Source of the DNA: Roseateles_B sp041906185
GTDB lineage: Bacteria; Pseudomonadota; Gammaproteobacteria; Burkholderiales; Burkholderiaceae_C
Length of the DNA stretch: 64,000 bases
Direction: 5' to 3'
Assembly (NCBI GenBank): GCA_041906185.1
Contig: JAYRJQ010000004.1
Span: forward strand, 1-64,000
Below the pieces are notes generated by a model, which saw only the letters and a list, made by a program, of their open reading frames with translations, made no database searches and was not told the DNA's origin. Each line of letters starts with the position of its first letter. Within the stretch, counting starts at the first letter, position 1. The position numbers and the translations under genes are program-made. Of this stretch, positions 7,461 to 16,472 are shown piece by piece.

Positions 7461-8336
7461 TCAGTGCGATTCGGGCGACAGCGGGGGCGGGCAGTAGCGG
7501 CTGTTGCTGGGGTCCATGGGCGACAGGCAGTAGCGGATGCGAAATTCCCCACCCGTGATGCGCACGGTCTGCAGCTTGAAGTGCGCGGGCTGGCCGCACG
7601 CCGCGTCGATGTTGCCGTCGCGTCCGCGGTGGGTGGCCACCACGCGGGCGGCGTCGAAGGCGAAGCGGCCCTCGAGGATGTGGCGCGCCGTGTCGATGGC
7701 CGTGATCTCGAAGTGGCCCTCGTAGGTCCCCAGGAAGTTCGGCGCCTGGCTGTTGTAGCCGTCCGGGAGCCTGCTGGCGGCGTCGGTGTTGGCGTCCGTG
7801 TTGAACAGGCCGCCGCGGCCGGGCCCGACCTCGAGCGGATCTCTCACCGTGCGCGGCGTGGCCACGCGGTAGAAGCCCTCCATGGGCACGTCCTTGAGCG
7901 CGCCCTCCCAGCCGCATTGGGGCATGCCCGTGATCTCGCGCCGCACCGTGGCGCCGTCGCGCAGCTCGAAGCCCTGATGCATCCAGAGCTCGATGCTCTC
8001 GGCGCGGGTGCTGCCGGGCATGCTGCCGACGAGCAGGCGCAGCTGCTCGACCTGCGGCGAGCCGGGGCTCTTCATCTCCAGCTCGACGTGGTCGTAGCTG
8101 CCGCCGAGCCGGTAGAGGGGCTTGTTCACCGCGTCCCCGTCGACCCGGAAGCGCACGTAGAAGGGGCCGTCCGGCTCCAGCAGGGCCCAGTCGCTCTCGG
8201 AGATGTCGGCGCCGGGCTGGGCGGCACCCGGCCGGGCCGGCTTGGCGGGCCGCGGGGGCTTGGCCGCCTGCGCGGCCTGGCTGATCAGCAGGGTGGCCGC
8301 CAGGGCGCGGCACAGACGGGAGGGGATCGCTCGCAT
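7461..8336 (-). CDS. Exported protein of unknown function
   Basis: 291 aa, not recognised. Signal peptide about 1-24 (LLISQAAQAA), a basic Pro/Ala/Lys linker to about residue 40, then a mainly beta domain (SDWALLEPDGPFYVRFRV ... YDHVELEM ... HFEITAIDTARHILEGRFAF) with four Cys in the mature part that could form two disulfides. The segment around ILEGRFAFDAARV looks like the C-terminal sheet of small lipid- or ligand-binding folds, but I cannot name a family. It is convergent with the CAP gene (24 nt between stops) and lies after the response regulator gene on the same strand, separated by 72 nt of GC-rich inverted repeats. Confidence 0.55.
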   Translation of the reverse strand: MRAIPSRLCRALAATLLISQAAQAAKPPRPAKPARPGAAQPGADISESDWALLEPDGPFYVRFRVDGDAVNKPLYRLGGSYDHVELEMKSPGSPQVEQLRLLVGSMPGSTRAESIELWMHQGFELRDGATVRREITGMPQCGWEGALKDVPMEGFYRVATPRTVRDPLEVGPGRGGLFNTDANTDAASRLPDGYNSQAPNFLGTYEGHFEITAIDTARHILEGRFAFDAARVVATHRGRDGNIDAACGQPAHFKLQTVRITGGEFRIRYCLSPMDPSNSRYCPPPLSPESH

Positions 8337-8408
8337 GGAGCGGCACTCTAGCCGGCCCCGCCGGCACCCCGGCCCGGCGGCGCCGGGCTCAAGGTAAGCA
8401 AAGGTGGC

Positions 8409-9053
8409 TCAGATCCAGCCGAGGTCGATGGCGCGCAGCACGGCCTGGGTGCGGTCGCGCACGCCCATCTTGGAGAACACGGCGGAGCAATGGTTCTTGA
8501 TCACGCCTTCGCTGTTGCCCAGCAGGGCCGCGATCTCGGTGTTGCTGCGGCCGCTGGCCACGAGGCGCAGGACCTGCAGCTCCTTGGGCGAGAGCGGATC
8601 GGGCTGCGGCGTCGCGCTGAAGGCGCGCTCGACGCTCGGGCGCTCCATGCGCTCGGTCAGCGAGGGGCGCAGCGCCGTGCCGCCGGCGGCCACGTCCCGC
8701 AGGGCCTGGACGAGGGTGTCCGGGCTGATGGCCTTGAGCAGGAAGCCCTTGGCGCCGGCCCGCACGGCCTCGTCGAAGGCCTCGGCGTCGTCGAAGGTGG
8801 TCAGCAGCACCACGGGGATCTTCCAGGCGCGTGCGGCCAGGGCGCGGATCAGGCCCGTGCCGTCCAGGCGCGGCATGCGCATGTCGGAGAGGATGACGTC
8901 CGGCTGGTCCTCGGCCAGCTTTTCCAGCGCCTCGGCACCGTCGGCCGCCTCGCCGATCAGCTGCACCTCGTCGTGCAGGGCCAGCAGGCCCTTGAGGCCC
9001 TCGCGCACCAGTTGCTGGTCTTCCACCAGCAGCACCTTGATCTTCTCGCTCAT
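8409..9053 (-). CDS. NarL/FixJ-family response regulator
   Basis: Two-domain response regulator of 214 aa. Receiver about 5-120: acidic pocket VEDQ, phospho-Asp in DVILSDMRMPRLDG (about residue 55), switch Thr in VVLLTTFDD, Lys in GAKGFLLK. LuxR-type helix-turn-helix about 148-210 (LSPKELQVLRLVASGRSNTEIAALL). A GAGGAG ribosome site precedes ATG 9053. The gene follows the histidine kinase by 31 nt on the same strand, so the two form a DesK/NarL-type pair that controls transcription; the signal is unknown. Confidence 0.9.
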   Translation of the reverse strand: MSEKIKVLLVEDQQLVREGLKGLLALHDEVQLIGEAADGAEALEKLAEDQPDVILSDMRMPRLDGTGLIRALAARAWKIPVVLLTTFDDAEAFDEAVRAGAKGFLLKAISPDTLVQALRDVAAGGTALRPSLTERMERPSVERAFSATPQPDPLSPKELQVLRLVASGRSNTEIAALLGNSEGVIKNHCSAVFSKMGVRDRTQAVLRAIDLGWI

Positions 9054-9084
9054 GGACTCTCTCCTCTTGTCGTGATTCCTGGGC

Positions 9085-10365
9085 TCAGCTCTTGCGCGGT
9101 ACCCGCCATTCGACCATGAAACCGGGCCCGTTCTTCAGGATGCTGAAGCTGCCGCCGAGCTCGGCCATGCGCTCCTGCATGCCCTTGAGGCCGTTGCCCT
9201 CGCGCAGGCGCGGCGCGCCGGGGCCGTCGTCCTCGACGCTGACGCAGACCTCCGCGGCGTCGCCCTCGCCCTCCCGGCGCAACCGGATGGTGATGTGCTG
9301 GGCGCGGGCATGGCGCACGCTGTTGGTGACGGCCTCCTGCACGCAGCGCAGCAGCGCGTGGGCGGTGCGGGGGCCGAGATCCTGGGCGACCTCGTCGAGC
9401 TCCAGCTGGATGTCGGTGCTGGCGATGCCCAGGGCCAGCGCCTGCAGGGCCTCGCGCAGGTCGATGCGGTTGCTCGCGCGCTCGGCGGACACGGCGGCCC
9501 GCACGTCGGCCAGCAGGTGGGCCGCGCCTTCTCGGGCGCGGGCCACGGCCTGCCCGGCGCCATCGGTGTCGTGGCGCTTGAGCAGCGCCTCCGAGAGCTG
9601 CAGCTGCAGGTTCAGCGCGGTGAGGTGGTGGCCCATGACGTCGTGCAGCTCGCGCGCCATCATCATGCGCTCGGCATAGCGCAGCTGCTCGGCCTGCAGC
9701 GCCTCGCCGGAGGTCTTCTCGGCCAGCATGACCTGCAGCCAGCGCCGCTTGTCCACCTCATTGGCCAGCAGCCGGCCGATGCCGAAGGCCATCGCGTACA
9801 GGCCCACGAAGGCCCCGAGCTGCGCCATGAGCAGCGCCCACATCGAGGCGTTGGGCTGATGCTGCTCCTGCCATTCGGTCTCCGAGGGCAGCAGCGCGTA
9901 GAGCACGAGGCGGATCACCACCTGGCTGACGGCAAAGAAGAAGGCCGGGCGCAGCCGCAGCCGCACGGAGGCCAGGACCGTCACGAGGAAGGGCAGGGCC
10001 GGGGTGATGCACCAGGCCAGCGCGTCCAGCCAGATGATGCGCAGCAGGGCGCGCGGTCGGGGGCGGTCGAGGCTGCTCTCCTGCGCGGCCTGCCAGAACA
10101 GCGCGATGAAGCCGCAGAACAGCACGAAGCAGCTGATGACCAGCGCCGGGTCCTGCGGATGGCCCGCGCCGCGGCGGTAGAGCTGGGCGAGCAGGCCGTC
10201 GTAGGGTTCGGAGTTGCCGCCGCGCAGCGACGTCACGAGGCTCCCGAACTCCATCAGGAAGTAGGCCAGCGTGGCGATGCGCAGCACCACCGAGGGGCGT
10301 GCGATGCGGGCGAGGAAGCGGTCGAAGTTCAAGGGTGCGGTCGTGACGAGTCGGCAGCGTGCCAC
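9085..10365 (-). CDS. DesK-type membrane sensor histidine kinase
   Basis: 426 aa. About six membrane helices in the first ~190 residues with no sizeable periplasmic loop, so it likely senses something in or near the membrane. Then a coiled segment, a HisKA_3 dimerisation box ARELHDVMGHHLTALNLQ (phospho-His about 240) and a compact HATPase_c with QEAVTNSVRHARA (N box) and GNGLKGMQERMAELGG (G2 box). Partner of the NarL-type regulator 31 nt downstream. The GTG start at 10365 is the most upstream choice with no clear ribosome site; TTG 10332 is possible and would remove 11 residues. Confidence 0.88.
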   Translation of the reverse strand: MARCRLVTTAPLNFDRFLARIARPSVVLRIATLAYFLMEFGSLVTSLRGGNSEPYDGLLAQLYRRGAGHPQDPALVISCFVLFCGFIALFWQAAQESSLDRPRPRALLRIIWLDALAWCITPALPFLVTVLASVRLRLRPAFFFAVSQVVIRLVLYALLPSETEWQEQHQPNASMWALLMAQLGAFVGLYAMAFGIGRLLANEVDKRRWLQVMLAEKTSGEALQAEQLRYAERMMMARELHDVMGHHLTALNLQLQLSEALLKRHDTDGAGQAVARAREGAAHLLADVRAAVSAERASNRIDLREALQALALGIASTDIQLELDEVAQDLGPRTAHALLRCVQEAVTNSVRHARAQHITIRLRREGEGDAAEVCVSVEDDGPGAPRLREGNGLKGMQERMAELGGSFSILKNGPGFMVEWRVPRKS

Positions 10366-10423
10366 AGCGCCTGGCTTTGATCACGTGCCGGGCGTCATGG
10401 CCCGGGCATTCACCGATCGTGGG

Positions 10424-11560
10424 TCAGGGGATGGCTTCGGCGATGACGCCGCCGCCGAGGCAGACCTCGCCATCGTAGAGCACGGCGCTCTGGCCCGGCG
10501 TCACCGCCCACTGGGCCTGCGGGAAGTCCAGGCGGAAGCGGCCGGCGGACGGGTGATCCGGCGTGAAGGCGCAGGCGGCATCGGCCTGGCGGTAGCGCGT
10601 CTTGGCGCCGTAGCCGCCGAAGGCCGGGGCCGTGCCGCACCAGGAGATGTCGTCGGCGACGAGGCTGCGGTACTGCAGCAGCGGATGGTCGTGGCCCTGC
10701 ACGACGACGAGCGTGTTGGTCTCGAGGTCCTTGCGGGCGACGAACCACGGCGCATGCTCGCCGCCGCCGCGCGGGGCGCCCTTCTCCTTGATGCCGCCGA
10801 TGCCCAGGCCCTGGCGCTGGCCCAGCGTGTAGAAGGACAGGCCGACGTGCTCGCCGAGCTTGCGGCCGCGCTCGTCCTTGATGGGGCCGGGCTGGTGAGA
10901 GAGGTAGCGGTTGAGGAACTCGCGGAAGGGCCGCTCGCCGATGAAGCAGATGCCGGTGGAGTCCTTCTTCTTGGCATTGGGCAGGCCGATCTCCTCGGCG
11001 ATGCGCCGCACCTCGGTCTTGGGCAGCTCGCCCACCGGGAACAGCGTCTTGGCCAGCTGATGCTGCTGCAGGCGGTGCAGGAAGTAGCTCTGGTCCTTCA
11101 GCGGGTCGAGCCCCTTCAAAAGTTGCACCTGTTCACCGACCTGGCGCACCCGCGCGTAATGCCCCGTGGCGATCTTCTCGGCGCCGCGCGCCATGGCGTG
11201 GTCCAGGAAGGCCTTGAACTTGATCTCGGCATTGCACAGCACGTCCGGGTTGGGCGTGCGACCGGCCTGGTACTCACGCAGGAAGGCGGCGAAGACGCGG
11301 TCCTTGTAGTCGGCCGCGAAGTTGACGTGCTCGATCTCGATGCCGATGACGTCGGCCACCGAGGCTGCGTCGAGGAAGTCCTGGCGGGACGAGCAGTACT
11401 CGTCGTTGTCGTCGTCTTCCCAGTTCTTCATGAAGATGCCGATGACCTCATGGCCGGCTTTCTTCAGCAGGTAGGCGGAGACGGCGGAATCGACGCCACC
11501 GGACAGGCCGATGACGATGCGCTGCTTGGCAGCGGACGGGGACAGCGGGGACGAACTCAT
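10424..11560 (-). CDS. mnmA: tRNA-specific 2-thiouridylase MnmA
   Basis: 378 aa, close to the usual ~370. MnmA makes the 2-thio group of the wobble uridine in Lys, Glu and Gln tRNAs, using ATP and sulfur relayed by IscS/Tus proteins. The PP-loop GLSGGVDS is at 18-25; the two catalytic Cys are both present, Cys109 in NPDVLCNAEIKFK and Cys205 in DSTGICFIGERPF; GLSFYTLGQRQGLGIGG marks the central domain. ATG 11560 gives a normal short N-terminal extension before the PP-loop. Single gene, 58 nt upstream of the HK gene and transcribed in the same direction. Confidence 0.95.
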   Translation of the reverse strand: MSSSPLSPSAAKQRIVIGLSGGVDSAVSAYLLKKAGHEVIGIFMKNWEDDDNDEYCSSRQDFLDAASVADVIGIEIEHVNFAADYKDRVFAAFLREYQAGRTPNPDVLCNAEIKFKAFLDHAMARGAEKIATGHYARVRQVGEQVQLLKGLDPLKDQSYFLHRLQQHQLAKTLFPVGELPKTEVRRIAEEIGLPNAKKKDSTGICFIGERPFREFLNRYLSHQPGPIKDERGRKLGEHVGLSFYTLGQRQGLGIGGIKEKGAPRGGGEHAPWFVARKDLETNTLVVVQGHDHPLLQYRSLVADDISWCGTAPAFGGYGAKTRYRQADAACAFTPDHPSAGRFRLDFPQAQWAVTPGQSAVLYDGEVCLGGGVIAEAIP

Positions 11561-11620
11561 GCCCCGATTGTCCCAAATGCGGGCCGGCCTGCCCGCGCGG
11601 GGCCATTGCCGGCCCGGTGC

Positions 11621-14533
11621 TCAGCCCGGAACGGCCGCGCCCTGCCGGGCCTGGCGCTCGAAGCTGGCCTGGTCCATCGGTCGGCCGAAGAAGTAGCCCT
11701 GGAAGTGCCGGCAGCCCATGCGCAGCAGGGCGTCGCGCTGCTCGGCGGTCTCGACGCCCTCGGCGATCACCTGCAGCCCGAAGGTCTGGCCCAGGGCCAC
11801 GATGGTGCGGGCGATGACGGCGCCGTTGGGGTCGCCGAGCATGTCGTTGACGAAGCTGCGGTCGATCTTGAGCTCCTCCAGCGGCAGGCGGCGCAGGTAG
11901 TTCAGCGAGGAGTAGCCGGTGCCGAAGTCGTCCAGCGAGAAACCTACGCCGGCCTCACGCAGCGCCTGCATCTTGGCGATCGTGTCCTCGACGTTCTCGG
12001 CCAGCAGGGACTCCGTCAGCTCCAGCGTCAGCCGCCGCGGATCGGCGCCATGGCGCTGGACCGTCTGCAGCACGCCGGCCACGAACTGCGGGTCGCGCAG
12101 CTGCAGGGCGCTGACATTGACCGAGAGGTTCAGCTCGCGGCAGCCCGGCAGCGCGGCCCAGCTGGCCAGGGTCCGGCAGGCGGTGTCCAGCACCCAGTTG
12201 CCCAGCTCCAGCACGAAACCGCACTGCTCCGCGACGGGAATGAAGACGCCCGGCGCCACGAGCCCGCGCTCCGGGTGCTGCCAGCGCAGCAGCGCCTCGG
12301 CGCCGAGCAGGCGGCCGCTCTCGTCCACCTGCGGCTGGAAGTGCAGCACCAGCTGCTGCCGCGCGATGGCCTGGCGCAGCTCGGACTCCAGCGCCGCGCG
12401 CGTGGCCAGCACGGCCTGCAGCTCGGCGTCGTAGAAGCGGAAGGTGTTCTTCCCCTGGGACTTGGCCTGGTACATGGCCGTGTCGGCCTGCGCCATGAGC
12501 TCGCTCGCGCCCAGCAGGTGATCGCCGAAGAGCGTGATCCCGATGCTCGGGCTGGTGTGCTGCTCGCGCTCCTGCAGCCGGAAGGGCTGCTCGAAGCCGG
12601 CCAGGATCTTGCGCGCCACCGTCTCGGCGTGGGCGGCCGCGGCCTCGCGCGTGTCCCCGAGGGTCTCCAGCATGATGACGAATTCGTCGCCGCCGAGCCG
12701 CGCCACGGTGTCGCCCTCGCGCACCGAGCCGCTGAGCCGGTGCGCCACCTGCACCAGCATGCGGTCGCCGAAGTCGTGCCCCCAGGTGTCGTTGAGCAGC
12801 TTGAACTCGTCCAGGTCGATGAAGAGCAGGGCGCCGAGCTGGCTGCGCCGCGCCGCGCTCAGCACGGCCCGTTCGAGGCGGTCCAGCAGCAGGCGGCGGT
12901 TGGGCAGCTCGGTCAGCTGGTCGAAGAAGGCCAGGCGCTGGATCTCGGCCTCGGCGGCGCGGCGCTGGGTGATGTCCCGCACCATGCCGATGTAGACGCG
13001 CTCGCCCTCGCGCTCGATCTCGTTCACGGCCAGGCTCATCGGGAAGCGCGTGCCGTTCCTGCGCAGGCCCTCGACCTCGACGTCGCGCTCCCGGCCGATC
13101 ACCTGGCGGATGCCGGTCCGTGCGTAGTCCGCCAGGTAGCCGTCGTGGGCGGCCGCGACGTGGGGTGGCATCAGCATCTTGATGTTGCGGCCGATCACCT
13201 CGCCGGCCTCGTAGCCGAAGATCGCGCTGGCCGAGCGGTTGAAGCTGCGCACCGTGCCCTGGCGGTCGATGGTGATGATGCCGTCGACGACGTTGTCCAG
13301 AATGGCCTGCGTCTGCTGCGCGGCCTCCAGCAGGGCGTCGCGGGCGCTCACGGCCTGCGTGATGTCGCGGGAGAGCACGATCAGGCGCGGCGTCTGCCCC
13401 GGCGCCAGCTGGCAGCGCGTGGCGTGCAGCTCGAAATGGCGCCGGCCGATCGGCAGGTCCAACGTGATGCGCTGGCCACCCGCGCTGCCGTGGGTCAGCG
13501 CCAGGGCGAGCGTCTGCATCACCGCGGCGGCGGCCTCGGCGGGCAGGACCTCGCTCACGAGCCGGCCGATGAAGGCGTCGGTGGGCGCGGCCAGCAGCTC
13601 GCTGGGCGGCGAGTGGTAGCTGAGGTAGCGGCCGTCGGCGTCGATCTCGAAGACCAGGTCCGGCACCGTCTCCAGCGTGGCCTGCAGCTGCTGGCGCACC
13701 TGTTCCAGCTCCATGTAGGGGCGCTGCACGGCCTCCATGAACACAGCCCGGTGCAGGAACAGGTAGGCGATCACCTTGTAGACATGGCCTGCGAGGTTGA
13801 GCACGTCGGTGACGCTCGCATAGAACGTGAAGAAGAGCTCGCTCATCGCCATGCCCAGCACCGCGCCCAGCAGCGCCACGGCATGGAAGGGGGTGGGCCC
13901 GCGCATGCGCCACAGCAGCAGCAGGGCGGTGCCCAGGAGCAGGGCGATGAGCAGGTACTCCGCGCCGACCTTGAGCGGGGTCAGGCCTTGCCCGGCGATG
14001 AAGGTGCGGGGCAGGAGCTCGGGATGGGCGAGCACGACCCAGTGCACCAGCCCCACGCCCAGCAGCACGGCGGCCAGCAGCGCGCGCCGGCTCGCCCGCG
14101 GCAGCGGCGCCCGCCAGGGCAGCGCCACCATCCACAGCAGCCCGAGGCCGGCCAGCAACCGTGCGGCCAGCCAGAAGTCGATCGCCTTCTCGGGGCCGGC
14201 GGGCGTGACGTAGTCCGGCATGCCGGCATAGGACAGCAGGTGCGAGAAGTCGAGGAGGGCCACGCCCGCGAAGGCGCAGGCGAGCACGCACACATTCGCC
14301 GGCACCTGGCCCAGGCGGCTGCCCCAGGCCAGGCTGAAGATCAGGGCCGAGACGGCGATGGACAGGGTCTCGAGCAGCGCATGCAGTGGCGCATAGGACC
14401 CGAGGCCCTGCAGCGCCAGCGGCACGGGCATCCACCAGCACAGCAGGAGCACGCCGAGCAGCAGGCCCTGCCATGGCAGGAGCCTGGCCAGGTCGGCACG
14501 GTGGCTCGGATCGAGACGGTCGAGGACTCGCAA
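11621..14533 (-). CDS. MASE3-PAS-PAS-GGDEF-EAL cyclic-di-GMP protein
   Basis: 970 aa. About eight membrane helices (1-265) with the MASE3 pattern, including DFSHLLSYAGMPD and HVYKVIAYLFLHRAVF; two PAS domains (about 275-390 and 400-515, the second with the usual FGYEAGEVIGRN); GGDEF domain with intact LGGDEF near residue 613 and an inhibitory RxxD site (REGD) five residues before it; EAL domain with intact EALLRW near 745 and DDFGTGYSSLNYL. Both the cyclase and the phosphodiesterase therefore look active. The start is TTG 14533, as no ATG/GTG lies closer to the first helix. A perfect FNR-type box lies 242 nt upstream. Confidence 0.9.
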   Translation of the reverse strand: MRVLDRLDPSHRADLARLLPWQGLLLGVLLLCWWMPVPLALQGLGSYAPLHALLETLSIAVSALIFSLAWGSRLGQVPANVCVLACAFAGVALLDFSHLLSYAGMPDYVTPAGPEKAIDFWLAARLLAGLGLLWMVALPWRAPLPRASRRALLAAVLLGVGLVHWVVLAHPELLPRTFIAGQGLTPLKVGAEYLLIALLLGTALLLLWRMRGPTPFHAVALLGAVLGMAMSELFFTFYASVTDVLNLAGHVYKVIAYLFLHRAVFMEAVQRPYMELEQVRQQLQATLETVPDLVFEIDADGRYLSYHSPPSELLAAPTDAFIGRLVSEVLPAEAAAAVMQTLALALTHGSAGGQRITLDLPIGRRHFELHATRCQLAPGQTPRLIVLSRDITQAVSARDALLEAAQQTQAILDNVVDGIITIDRQGTVRSFNRSASAIFGYEAGEVIGRNIKMLMPPHVAAAHDGYLADYARTGIRQVIGRERDVEVEGLRRNGTRFPMSLAVNEIEREGERVYIGMVRDITQRRAAEAEIQRLAFFDQLTELPNRRLLLDRLERAVLSAARRSQLGALLFIDLDEFKLLNDTWGHDFGDRMLVQVAHRLSGSVREGDTVARLGGDEFVIMLETLGDTREAAAAHAETVARKILAGFEQPFRLQEREQHTSPSIGITLFGDHLLGASELMAQADTAMYQAKSQGKNTFRFYDAELQAVLATRAALESELRQAIARQQLVLHFQPQVDESGRLLGAEALLRWQHPERGLVAPGVFIPVAEQCGFVLELGNWVLDTACRTLASWAALPGCRELNLSVNVSALQLRDPQFVAGVLQTVQRHGADPRRLTLELTESLLAENVEDTIAKMQALREAGVGFSLDDFGTGYSSLNYLRRLPLEELKIDRSFVNDMLGDPNGAVIARTIVALGQTFGLQVIAEGVETAEQRDALLRMGCRHFQGYFFGRPMDQASFERQARQGAAVPG

Positions 14534-14766
14534 GACGGCGGGGCCGGCGACGGGTGGAGGGACGCTGCCCGGCGGCAGAGGCGGCCCCCGTCTGCAGGAC
14601 GCGGCCCGCGTTCGCGGCCGCTCACCCGTGGCACCGGTTCGGGATGGAGACTGCGGCCGATGCTAGCACCGGGTCTGTGCGGTGCCTGTGCAATGCGCCA
14701 CACCGTGGGCGCCTGTCGACGGGCGCGAGGCCTGGGCTGCGGATTGACGAAGGATGCCGGGCGCGC

Positions 14767-14784
14767 GCTTGATTCGAATCAAGC
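14767..14784. promoter_or_regulatory. Perfect FNR/Anr-type box, TTGAT-TCGA-ATCAA
   Basis: An 18-bp perfect palindrome, GCTTGATTCGAATCAAGC, contains the exact FNR/Anr consensus TTGAT-N4-ATCAA (14769-14782). It overlaps the stop codon of the Nudix gene and is upstream of the GGDEF-EAL gene on the minus strand. At the usual -41.5 position it would drive a start near 14734, giving a ~200-nt leader. No T-run follows, so it is not a terminator. Confidence 0.6.
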
Positions 14785-15291
14785 CGGACGGGCCGGGTAG
14801 CGCTCGGGATGCCAGAGGCTCTCGCCGCAGTGCAATAGCGCCAGCGGGTGCCGCTGCCCGGCCCGGTGGTCCTGCACGCACTGCCAGACCAGGGCCGAGC
14901 GGGTGCGGCCCTCGCGGTCGGCCGCCTCGATCTCGTCGGCGTCCAGCCACAGCCAGCGCACGATGCCCTCGTCCAGCGCGAGCCCGGGCAGCGGCGCACC
15001 GACCTCGCCGATGAAGGCCAGGCGCAGGTAGGTGACGTCCTCGCCCGTGGCCGGCCGCTGGAAGCGCGCCATGTAGAGCCCGAGCAGCGCCTGCACCGAC
15101 AGCGCATGGGCCGTCTCCTCGCGCACCTCGCGCACGACAGCCTCCAGCGGGAACTCGCCCTGCTCCAGATGCCCGGCGGGCTGGTTGATGCGCAGGCCCT
15201 CGGGCGTCTGCTCCTCGACCATCAGGTAGCGGCCCCCGTGCGGGATCACGGCGGCGACGGTGACGCTGGGCTTGAAGCGGGGCTGGGACAT
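14779..15291 (-). CDS. Nudix hydrolase, NudJ-like
   Basis: 170 aa. The Nudix box is complete: GHLEQGEFPLEAVVREVREETA (G-x5-E-x7-REVREE; about residues 42-63), the Mg-binding helix that hydrolyses nucleoside diphosphate-X compounds. Length and the GLRINQPAGHLEQGE run resemble E. coli NudJ (phosphatase on HMP-PP and nucleotides), but substrate cannot be read from sequence. ATG 15291 starts MSQPRFKPSVTVAAVI, giving the family's usual N-terminus; a longer Pro-rich reading upstream is unlikely. It lies 52 nt after the HD-GYP gene on the same strand and may be the last gene of that operon. Confidence 0.85.
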   Translation of the reverse strand: MSQPRFKPSVTVAAVIPHGGRYLMVEEQTPEGLRINQPAGHLEQGEFPLEAVVREVREETAHALSVQALLGLYMARFQRPATGEDVTYLRLAFIGEVGAPLPGLALDEGIVRWLWLDADEIEAADREGRTRSALVWQCVQDHRAGQRHPLALLHCGESLWHPERYPARPA

Positions 15292-15343
15292 GGCCGGACG
15301 GTGAGGCAAGGGCGGGAAAGGGGGGAAAGGGCGGAGGGCCGGG

Positions 15344-16459
15344 TCAGGCGGCCTCATCCGGGTCGGCGAAGCGCTCGGCGATGGCCAGGAAGTCCTGCTC
15401 CACCGCGAGGAAGGCGTCGATCACGTCCGGGTCGAAATGGCTGCCGCGCCCCTGGCGCATGATGGCCAGCGCCTCGGCGTGCGGCATCGGCGGCTTGTAG
15501 ACGCGGCGGCTGATGAGCGCATCGTAGACGTCCGCCACAGCCATCAGGCGCGCGGAGGCCGGGATGTCCTCGCCCGCCAGCCCCAGCGGATAGCCGCTGC
15601 CGTCCCACTTCTCCTGGTGGGCGTGGGCGATCTCCTTGGCGAAGCGCAGGAAGGGCATGTCCAGCCCCAGCGCCTGCTCGGCGCGCAGGATGGCCTCGTA
15701 GCCGAGCGTGGTGTGGGTCTTCATCACCTCGAACTCCTCGGGCGTCAGCCGGCCGGGCTTGAGGAGGATGTGGTCCGGGATGCCGACCTTGCCGATGTCG
15801 TGCAGCGGGGCCGACTTGAACAGCAGCCGGATGCTGGCGTCGTCCAGCAGGCGGGCGAAGCGCGGGTGGCCCTTGAGCTGCTCGGCCAGGCGCTGGACGT
15901 AGTGCTGCGTGCGGCGCAGGTGGTTGCCGGTCTCGTTGTCGCGCGTCTCGCCGAGCGAGGCCAGCGCCAGCACGGTGACGTCCTGCAGCGCCTCGATCTC
16001 GCGCGTGCGCCGGGCGACCTCGCTCTCGAGGAAGGCACTCTTGTCACGCAGGAAGTCCGCGGCGACCTTGAGGCTCAGGTGCGTGCGCAGGCGCGCCAGC
16101 ACGATGGGCGGGCTGATGGGCTTGGTGATGTAGTCCACGGCGCCGAGCGACAGGCCCAGCGTCTCGTCCGCCACGTCCGCCCGCGCGGTGAGGAAGATGA
16201 TGGGGATGTCGCGCGTGGCCGGGTCGGCCTGCAGGCGGCGGCAGACCTCGTAGCCGTCCATGCCCGGCATCATCACGTCCAGCAGGATCAGGTCGGGCAC
16301 CCGCGCACCATGGGCGAGGCTCAGGGCCCGCTCGCCGTTCGGCGCCACCAGGATGCGGTAGTGCTCGCGCAGCAGGCCGTGCATGAGGCTGAGGTTCTCG
16401 GGCGTGTCGTCCACGACCAGCACAGTGGCTTGCGCGGCGTTCTGTTGAAGCAGGTCCAT
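15344..16459 (-). CDS. Response regulator with HD-GYP c-di-GMP phosphodiesterase domain (first)
   Basis: 371 aa, RpfG-like. Receiver about 12-130 with phospho-Asp in DLILLDVMMPGMDG (about 61) and a Thr/Lys pair (FLTARAD, YITKPIS). HD-GYP domain about 155-345: ETGNHLRRTQHYV, PLHDIGKVGIPD, HQEKWDGSGYPLG and ADVYDALISRR, all metal ligands and the GYP loop intact, so hydrolysis of c-di-GMP is expected. ATG 16459 lies 13 nt after the hybrid kinase stop, so it is the likely phosphorelay output of that kinase. A frame continuing upstream inside the kinase gene is a shadow. Confidence 0.9.
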   Translation of the reverse strand: MDLLQQNAAQATVLVVDDTPENLSLMHGLLREHYRILVAPNGERALSLAHGARVPDLILLDVMMPGMDGYEVCRRLQADPATRDIPIIFLTARADVADETLGLSLGAVDYITKPISPPIVLARLRTHLSLKVAADFLRDKSAFLESEVARRTREIEALQDVTVLALASLGETRDNETGNHLRRTQHYVQRLAEQLKGHPRFARLLDDASIRLLFKSAPLHDIGKVGIPDHILLKPGRLTPEEFEVMKTHTTLGYEAILRAEQALGLDMPFLRFAKEIAHAHQEKWDGSGYPLGLAGEDIPASARLMAVADVYDALISRRVYKPPMPHAEALAIMRQGRGSHFDPDVIDAFLAVEQDFLAIAERFADPDEAA

Positions 16460-16472
16460 GGGTCGCTGGCGG

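Noticed and set aside
13977..13992. GGGGTCAGGCCTTGCC, near match to the interspersed repeat
   Set aside because: It lies within the GGDEF-EAL coding sequence with a T-to-C change in the core and no hairpin; probably coincidence.
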